A stretch of DNA of 64,000 nucleotides from an uncultured Christensenella sp. (GTDB lineage Bacteria > Bacillota > Clostridia > Christensenellales > UBA1242). The DNA is taken from contig CAJTYR010000003.1 in the NCBI GenBank assembly GCA_910584295.1, forward strand, positions 94,900 to 158,899. Direction: 5' to 3'. Of this stretch, positions 58,737 to 64,000 are shown in pieces (position 1 is the stretch's first letter; each line of letters begins with the position of its first letter). Both the position numbers and the translations under genes were made by a program. The notes below the pieces were generated by a model that was not told the DNA's origin, did no database searches, and saw only the letters and a list, made by a program, of their open reading frames with translations.

Positions 58737-60581
58737 TTATTTTTTATAAGAAGACTTTCCTTTATTTTTAGAGAAACACAATGTGTTTTTGATTTCATGA
58801 GCGAGTGCTTCATGTATGCCTTTGACAAGACATAACTCTTCTACGGAAGCGGAGCGAATGTTATCTGTTGTTCCAAAAGCATGAAGCAGTGCATTGATTT
58901 TCACTTTTCCAAGTCCTTTGATTTCGTCAAGCTCTGTTGAAACCTGATTCTTGATACGCAGTTGCCTGTGGAAAGTTATTGCAAATCGGTGTGCTTCATC
59001 TCTTATACGTTGCAAAAGTTTGAGTTCTGCACTGCCATATTTGAGGATGATGGGCGAGTTTGACCTTGTTGTATAGACTTCTTCCAAGCGTTTTGCGAGG
59101 GCAATGATTTCAATTTTGTTTTCAAGTCCAAAAGATTTCAAGATTTCAAGGCAGGAAGAAAGTTGACCTTTTCCACCATCTATGACAAGAAGATTTGGTT
59201 TTTCAGAAAAACTCTCTCCATTTTGCTCGACATAGCGTTGAAGTCTTCGCGACAATGCTTCTTTTAAACTTTCAAAATCGTTATTGCCTTGCACAGTTTT
59301 GATTTTAAATTTTCGATATTGTTTTTTGTCTGCCTTGCCATCCATAAAAACCACCATTGAGGCAACCTTATTTGTTCCACTAATATGTGAAATGTCATAA
59401 CATTCCATGCGAAGAGGAGTTTCTCTCAAATTCAGTTTTTCTTGTAATTGCTTGAGTGCACCGATTCCAGTGCTGTAGGCGAGTTTTTCTTTTTCAAGAT
59501 GTTTTGTTAAATATTCAACTGCATTTTCTTTTGCCATAGAAAGCAATCTCAAGTTTACGCCATTAGGGTTGCTTTTGATTTTTGCATTTTTGCCTAAATA
59601 GTCACAAAGTAATTTTTCATCTATGCTATGACTGACAATAATCTCTTGCGGAATGAGCGTGTTTTGATAATACTGTGAAATGAAATTGAAAAGAGTTTCA
59701 CTTTCTTCAAGTGCTGCGTCACTCTGCACAAAATTTGCAACTCCAAGAATTTTTCCGGCACGCACAACAACGACTGTGATAACTCCATTCAGCCCATCGG
59801 TGTGATATGCAAAAACATCTTTGTCCACATCTTTTGGCAAATTTGCAACGACTTTTTGTTTGAGTTTGGAAATCATCTTAAGACATTCTCGAAGTTCAAT
59901 TGCTCGCTCAAAGTTTTGAAGCTCTGAAGCGATTTCCATTTTTTTTGTTAGGATTTCTTCAATCTCGTCGTCATTACCATTCAAAAAACGAATAACTTTT
60001 TTGATTTCTTCGGCGTATTCTTCTTTGGTAACTCTGCCAGTGCATGGGGCAAGACAGAGTCCAAGAGAAAAGTTCAAGCATTCTCGTTTTACGGATGGGG
60101 TGTTTGTGATTTTGGATTTGCAAGTACGGATTTTGAAAGCATAACTTATTGTCTTCAAAATCTCTCTTGGGTCAATGCCAGCGAAATAGGGACCAAAGTA
60201 TTTTGCGCCATCGTCTTTCTTGACTTTGCGCACAATTTCAAGGCGAGGAAAGTTCTCTCTCATGTCAATCTTGATGTATGGAAACATCTTTCCATCTTTA
60301 AGAAGTATGTTGTAAAATGGTTGATGTTTATGGATGAGGTTGCTTTCAAGTGCAAGTGCGTCAAGTTCACTCATTGCAATGAAATAATCAAAGTCATCAA
60401 TGTTATCCACCATTGCTTGGACTTTGCTTGGCTTAGGAGAAGAGTGAAAATATTGGCTTACTCTGTTTTTTAAATTTTTCGCTTTGCCAATGTAGATGAT
60501 TTCTCCATTTTTATCTCTCATAACATACACACCAGGTTTTGTGGTGAGAGTTTTGAGTTTGTCAGCGATTCGCTTATTCAT
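58737..60581 (-). CDS. uvrC: Excinuclease ABC subunit C
   Basis: Makes both incisions of nucleotide excision repair. The 614-residue protein has the N-terminal GIY-YIG nuclease (KPGVYVMRDKNGEIIYIGKA, residues about 14-95), a Cys-rich linker (the set of Cys around residues 152-180, perhaps an Fe-S cluster as in other UvrC), the UVR helix pair (EIASELQNFERAIELRE), the RNase-H-like nuclease (RMECYDISHISGTNKVASM, LLVIDGGKGQL) and C-terminal helix-hairpin-helix motifs (IKGLGKVKINALL, LVKGIHEALA). Length is normal. It has no ribosome site; the -10 box ends 6 nt before the ATG. Confidence 0.97.
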   Translation of the reverse strand: MNKRIADKLKTLTTKPGVYVMRDKNGEIIYIGKAKNLKNRVSQYFHSSPKPSKVQAMVDNIDDFDYFIAMSELDALALESNLIHKHQPFYNILLKDGKMFPYIKIDMRENFPRLEIVRKVKKDDGAKYFGPYFAGIDPREILKTISYAFKIRTCKSKITNTPSVKRECLNFSLGLCLAPCTGRVTKEEYAEEIKKVIRFLNGNDDEIEEILTKKMEIASELQNFERAIELRECLKMISKLKQKVVANLPKDVDKDVFAYHTDGLNGVITVVVVRAGKILGVANFVQSDAALEESETLFNFISQYYQNTLIPQEIIVSHSIDEKLLCDYLGKNAKIKSNPNGVNLRLLSMAKENAVEYLTKHLEKEKLAYSTGIGALKQLQEKLNLRETPLRMECYDISHISGTNKVASMVVFMDGKADKKQYRKFKIKTVQGNNDFESLKEALSRRLQRYVEQNGESFSEKPNLLVIDGGKGQLSSCLEILKSFGLENKIEIIALAKRLEEVYTTRSNSPIILKYGSAELKLLQRIRDEAHRFAITFHRQLRIKNQVSTELDEIKGLGKVKINALLHAFGTTDNIRSASVEELCLVKGIHEALAHEIKNTLCFSKNKGKSSYKK

Positions 60582-60587
60582 ATCTCT

Positions 60588-60616
60588 ATTATAATTGCTT
60601 TAATTAAAAATACCAA
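60588..60616 (-). promoter_or_regulatory. Promoter for leaderless uvrC mRNA
   Basis: TTGGTA (60611-60616), 17-nt spacer, TATAAT (60588-60593), AGAGAT, then ATG at 60581. The short AGAG is part of the 6-nt gap and would not be in the transcript. Confidence 0.65.
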
Positions 60617-60743
60617 TTCTTTTTGTCAAGTTTTGCAACATCAAATAAACAATTGTCTATTATTTTTTAAGAAGCATTTAAGTTGTTTCAAAAAAAAATA
60701 TTTCGAATTTGGGGGAATGCAAGCACTTTTTTTAAGAAAAATG

Positions 60744-60772
60744 TTGTAATTTGTATTTTTATTTGTTATAAT
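60744..60772 (+). promoter_or_regulatory. Promoter of the conjugation-type genes
   Basis: TTGTAA (60744-60749), 17-nt spacer, TATAAT (60767-60772), followed by GAGGGAGG and the ATG at 60801. Confidence 0.65.
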
Positions 60773-60800
60773 GTGAAAAATAGATGAGGGAGGATGCAAG

Positions 60801-63344
60801 ATGTCAACTTCTATGTTGTTGGGGTTATTTGACTGGATTGGGGATTTCTTTAAATCTCTTTTTGATCTTATCCCAAAGATTATGTATCTTTTGTATGCAT
60901 CAATGGCATGCGTTTTGGATGTTTTGCAACTCTTCTTCAGAAAACTTGCTGGTCTTGATGTTTATTATATTGATGGTGAGGCTGTTCAAGGTGACATCGT
61001 TACAAACTTTATTACTGGAATTTTAGGAATAAAAGATGGCAGACAAAACATGTCATATTCTGCACTCTCAACTGTTTTCTGGTCAATGATTGTCTTTGGA
61101 ATTATCATCTGTTTTGCAAGCACAATTATTGCAATCATCAAAAGTCACTACAGTTATGATGAAAAAGCTGCAAAGGGACCAATGCAATATGTTTACACCG
61201 CAGGAAAAGCTATCATTAACATGATTGCTGTACCTGTCATTGTTGTTTTGGGAATGTATGTTTCAGAAGCAATCTTGACTGCACTCGACACAATCACTTC
61301 AACAAACAGTGGTGTTGTCGATGCAATGTATGGCACGGAAAAAGGTTCTGATGGAAAAGAAGTAAATCTGACTGATAAATTTCTTGTGAAAGTTGACACA
61401 AGGACTGGGAAAAAGACATCAATCTATTATGATATCTTTGGTGTACATAGTGGCGTTGTTTATGGTGCTGGTGGTGGAGACGAGGGAAGTGCATCAGAAA
61501 ATCAAAAGAAATATGGTTTGATTGCTGCGTCAAGTCAACCATTCTCCGGATCTTTGTTTAAAGTTGCTGCTTTCAACGGAAATCGTGCAAGACTTGGACA
61601 AATCTCAATTGAGAAAAATTTCACTGGTGGAAAAAATTCCACAGGTGAATTTAAATTGTTTGCAAATGCAAAAGATAATGATCAACTTGCAGACATGATT
61701 GATACGGCATTTGCTTGTAATCTACATGCAAAAAACTGGTTTGGTCTTAAATATGAGTTTGGTGACATTGTTTCAATGAAATACTTCACAAACTACTTGA
61801 CTCTGGGAACAAATTCTTTCTCAAAGTTTAATGTTGGTTTGGTTTGGTATTATTATGATTTGTGGCAATTCAACTTTATTGTTGGTTTTGCTGGAATCAT
61901 TGTTTGCGTTTCAATATTCATCAATGTTATCCTTGGTCTTATCACACGACTCTTCATGTGTATAGTACTCTTCTTGGTTGCTCCTCCTCTCTTTGGTCTT
62001 GCTCCTTTGGATGGTGGAAAGGCTGGGAAAGGTTGGAGAGAAAACTTCATGAAACAAGCTCTCATGGCTTATGGTGCTGTCGTCGGCATGAACCTTGTTC
62101 TTATGATTCTTCCTTATATGAATGAAATCGACTTCTTTAATATCGCTATCGCTGACTACTTCGCTCAAACCCTTGTTATTATTGTCGGTCTTATTACTAT
62201 CAAAGCTGTTATCGCAACCCTTTCAGGTCTTATAGGCGCTGCTGATGCCAATGAAACAGGTGGCAAAATCAAAGACGAAGTCGCTGATGTAGCTGGTAAA
62301 GCTACCAAAATGACTGTCGGCGCTGCCAAGATTGGTGGTAAAATCGGCGGTAAAGTTGGTATGGCTGTCGGTTCTGATATGATCAAAGCCGGTGGTAAAC
62401 TTGGAGGATTAATTGGCAAAATTGGGTATACCGAAAAAGATGCCAATGGGAATCCGATTATTGGGAAAGATGGTAAACCTGTTCGTCATACTCTTGGAGG
62501 TTTAGCAAGTGGTATCGCGAGTGGAACAGGAAAAGCTGGAGGGTTTGTAAAAGCAGGTGCTGGAAAAGTTAAAAGTGGTGCAGGCTGGTTAAAAAATCAT
62601 ATTGTTGGTCAAGACGAAGAAAATAGAACAATGTTTGGACAATTCCTTCTTGGTGGTACTCGAACAAGCAAAAGAAAACTCAAGAAGAGTGCAGACGCAG
62701 CAGCAGAAGCAAGTAGACTTGAGGCTCAAGCTGCAGCAGAAGAAAGAAGAGGTGATACCAAAGCAGCCGCTATGCTTAGAAAAGAGGCAAGGGATAAACA
62801 GAATCTTTCAGATACGCTTAAAGCTGAAGCAACAACTACCTCAAGTGGATCCGCTATTGCTGGCATGGTAAAGGGTGGTGCTCAAGGACTTCTTGGAAAA
62901 GCATTTGAAAGAAATGAGGATGGCTCACTCAAGAAAGATAAAGATGGAAAGCCAGTTGGAGGAAGTGGAATCAAAGGAATGCTCAGCCTTGCAAATGCAA
63001 AACTTAATGTTGCAAAAGCATCTATTGATGGAAATGGTTTTGCAGGAGCAGTTTCAAAAGCATTGGGAGATGCAAGCAAAAACCTTAGCCTCAAGGATAA
63101 GGATGGAAAGGGTGCGATGGGGCAAATGTTGTCTCTTGCACATGATGGATTGCTTAAGAATGACTCTGGACTTGGCAAGTTCTTGGATTCTTCAGAAATC
63201 AAGAAGAAACCAGATCACGACAAGACGACTGCAACTTCAACCGCTGCTATGGCTAAAAACACAGAAGAGATGAAGGCAAGCATGGCAAACATGTCTGAAG
63301 CAATTGATAAACTTGCAGCAGCACTCAACAAAAAGAAAGACTAA
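60801..63344 (+). CDS. VirB6/TrbL-like conjugative-element membrane protein (Mbov_0396-like)
   Basis: An 847-residue protein. Residues about 1-480 hold roughly seven to eight hydrophobic helices with a large extracytoplasmic loop (about residues 175-345), the layout of the polytopic channel subunit of type IV secretion systems. The sequence matches in style the Mbov_0396 family of ICE membrane proteins common in Clostridia; that family name is from memory. Residues about 490-847 are soluble, Gly/Ala/Lys-rich and helical (AAAEERRGDTKAAAMLRKEA and similar), ending in a coiled-coil-like tail. Codon use changes sharply at 61915-62420 (GCT, GGT, CTC, GTC instead of GCA, GGA, CTT). GAGGGAGG is 7 nt before the ATG. 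No relaxase or VirB4 is in the window. Confidence 0.65.
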   Translation: MSTSMLLGLFDWIGDFFKSLFDLIPKIMYLLYASMACVLDVLQLFFRKLAGLDVYYIDGEAVQGDIVTNFITGILGIKDGRQNMSYSALSTVFWSMIVFGIIICFASTIIAIIKSHYSYDEKAAKGPMQYVYTAGKAIINMIAVPVIVVLGMYVSEAILTALDTITSTNSGVVDAMYGTEKGSDGKEVNLTDKFLVKVDTRTGKKTSIYYDIFGVHSGVVYGAGGGDEGSASENQKKYGLIAASSQPFSGSLFKVAAFNGNRARLGQISIEKNFTGGKNSTGEFKLFANAKDNDQLADMIDTAFACNLHAKNWFGLKYEFGDIVSMKYFTNYLTLGTNSFSKFNVGLVWYYYDLWQFNFIVGFAGIIVCVSIFINVILGLITRLFMCIVLFLVAPPLFGLAPLDGGKAGKGWRENFMKQALMAYGAVVGMNLVLMILPYMNEIDFFNIAIADYFAQTLVIIVGLITIKAVIATLSGLIGAADANETGGKIKDEVADVAGKATKMTVGAAKIGGKIGGKVGMAVGSDMIKAGGKLGGLIGKIGYTEKDANGNPIIGKDGKPVRHTLGGLASGIASGTGKAGGFVKAGAGKVKSGAGWLKNHIVGQDEENRTMFGQFLLGGTRTSKRKLKKSADAAAEASRLEAQAAAEERRGDTKAAAMLRKEARDKQNLSDTLKAEATTTSSGSAIAGMVKGGAQGLLGKAFERNEDGSLKKDKDGKPVGGSGIKGMLSLANAKLNVAKASIDGNGFAGAVSKALGDASKNLSLKDKDGKGAMGQMLSLAHDGLLKNDSGLGKFLDSSEIKKKPDHDKTTATSTAAMAKNTEEMKASMANMSEAIDKLAAALNKKKD

Positions 63345-63357
63345 CTTGAGGTGACAG

Positions 63358-63585
63358 ATGTCAATCTTGAAGAAACTCCGTGAGATGTTGAAAATTGGTT
63401 TTTTGTCAGACTCTGGATTAAAGAAATTTATTCACGAGTCTGGCATTAATCCAGATCGAGACTATGCCAAGGAAATTGCTGAAAATACAAAACTTTTGGC
63501 AATTGAAACTGAAAAGCAAGCGGAAGAAATGGAAAAGTTGAGAAAAGCACTTGCTAAACTTTCTGAAAGCATCAAAGAAAAATAA
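63358..63585 (+). CDS. Small coiled-coil protein downstream of the VirB6-like gene
   Basis: A 75-residue, highly charged helical protein; residues about 38-73 form heptads (ETEKQAEEMEKLRKALAKL). The end resembles the C-terminal tail of the preceding 847-residue protein (both have a K-L-A-x-A-L/LAKL-type helix), so the two may interact or derive from one another. GAGGTGACAG precedes the ATG, 13 bp after the previous stop, so they form one operon. No known family. Confidence 0.65.
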   Translation: MSILKKLREMLKIGFLSDSGLKKFIHESGINPDRDYAKEIAENTKLLAIETEKQAEEMEKLRKALAKLSESIKEK

Positions 63586-63614
63586 AAAACTGGAGAGAGT
63601 TCTCCAGTTTTTTG
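63585..63614 (+). terminator. Intrinsic terminator
   Basis: AAAAAACTGGAGA-GAGT-TCTCCAGTTTTTT, a 13-bp perfect stem after the small gene. Confidence 0.9.
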
Positions 63615-63644
63615 TTGCTTACATACTTTTTTAAGAACAGAAAC

Positions 63645-63840
63645 AAAAAAAAGACAGAGTGATTTGCTCTGTCTTATTCTTTGGTGGTGATAGGTGGGCT
63701 CGGTGCAGACCAACGCCAAACTTGTTTGTGGAAAGTTGGTCAAACCTGCTGGACAATCGAGCAGGGCGTAGAGCCGACACCGATAGGTGGTTCGCTTGGC
63801 GGATGCCAAGGCAAAACATGATTTTGCAGCCCACCTTTTG
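63645..63840 (-). ncRNA. Candidate structured RNA, copy 1 (tandem element)
   Basis: No coding gene fits. On the minus strand the order of stems is: GGTGG/CCACC (63831-63835 with 63786-63790) enclosing GCAAAA/TTTTGC and CTTGGC/GCCAAG; then CCTGCT/AGCAGG (63760-63765 with 63745-63750); GACCAAC/GTTGGTC (63735-63741 with 63708-63714) holding an inner CAAAC/GTTTG stem; a closing pair GGTG-tc-GGCTC with GAGCCCACC; and finally GACAGAG/CTCTGTC (63667-63673 with 63653-63659) followed by a T run, a good intrinsic terminator. No Rfam family recognised. An ORF across it is not credible. Confidence 0.5.
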
Positions 63841-63859
63841 TGTTGGGAATAAATAATAT

Positions 63860-64000
63860 AAAAAAGACAGAGTGATTTGCTCTGTCAGATTAATTTGGTG
63901 GTGATAGGTGGACTCGGTGCAGACCAACGCCAAACTTGTTTGGGAAAAGTTGGTCAAACCTGCTGGACAATCGAGCAGGGCGTAGAGCCGACACCGATAG
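63860..64000 (-). ncRNA. Candidate structured RNA, copy 2, cut by window edge
   Basis: A second copy, offset by about 214 bp, nearly identical to copy 1 over 63653-63786. Differences fall mostly in loops; one (63912, A for G) turns a G-C pair of the closing stem into a G-U pair. The terminator hairpin GACAGAG/CTCTGTC and T run are repeated. The 5' part lies beyond the window. Confidence 0.5.

Noticed and set aside
60801..63344. Mollicute origin because of the Mbov_0396-like protein
   Set aside because: TGA acts as stop in many genes here (rdgB, dapA, the 45288 flavoprotein), and a cell-wall precursor gene (dapA) is present; the family also occurs in clostridial elements.
63462..63957. Two minus-strand open frames across the terminal repeats
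   Set aside because: They read through terminator hairpins and a repeated structured element, lack ribosome sites and repeat the same peptide in different frames.
63645..64000. CRISPR array
   Set aside because: Only two long repeats of about 135 bp with internal stems and a terminator, no short regular repeat-spacer pattern and no cas genes.

Overview
The window looks like chromosome from an uncultured, low-GC, anaerobic member of the Bacillota, probably Clostridia. The main reasons are the strongly AT-biased sequence, consensus sigma-A promoters, AGGAGG-type ribosome sites, an oxygen-sensitive class III ribonucleotide reductase, a Spo0A-type DNA-binding domain and a VirB6-like conjugation protein. 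TGA and TAG are both used as stops, so the genetic code is standard and the source is not a mollicute. The assignment rests on gene content only.

Positions 1-12300 hold ordinary housekeeping and stress genes in short operons: a Y-family polymerase (partial), a uracil-DNA-glycosylase-fold protein, a chloramphenicol-acetyltransferase-like enzyme, a stand-alone ppGpp-hydrolase-like HD protein, dapA-lysC, an ITP/XTP pyrophosphatase paired with an HD nucleotidase, a Spo0A C-domain protein, nrdD-nrdG-dut behind candidate NrdR boxes, and a ZIP metal transporter. Many of them manage or clean nucleotide pools.

Positions 12640-40560 are one transcription unit for a single secreted, membrane-anchored protein of 9,232 residues, 43% of the window. 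It is built mostly of InlB/Listeria-Bacteroides-type beta repeats, with two further repeat families mixed in over its C-terminal half. It has its own consensus promoter and a structured 5' leader.

Positions 40629-50580 return to metabolic genes (a DapB-like dehydrogenase with a Cys/His tail, tmk, PAP2 phosphatase, pyrophosphatase, two flavoproteins, a Ppx/GppA-like protein). Inside this block, 48550-49680 carries three unusual poly-G/C tracts, one of them in the -35/-10 spacer of a promoter, beside decayed GNAT and NUDIX genes.

Positions 50723-54654 are the most novel part: a four-gene operon that splits a PEP-synthase/rifampicin-phosphotransferase-like machine into separate proteins. A phosphohistidine swivel domain is fused to a MORC-like GHKL ATPase, followed by a helical linker-like protein, a histidine phosphatase and a stand-alone ATP-grasp domain. 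I propose an ATP-driven phosphohistidine relay, possibly for defence or small-molecule modification.

Positions 54690-58013 form a very AT-rich accessory stretch ending at tRNA-Arg, with a hairpin-rich spacer and a large metallophosphoesterase carrying a C-terminal zinc ribbon. Then come a GNAT-like gene, uvrC, and from 60744 a VirB6/TrbL-like conjugation gene with a small partner. The window ends in two tandem copies of a structured element that reads as a terminator-ended RNA on the minus strand. At least four genes (913-, 54945-, 58126+, 60581-) have a -10 box 6-7 nt before the ATG and no ribosome site, suggesting leaderless mRNAs.
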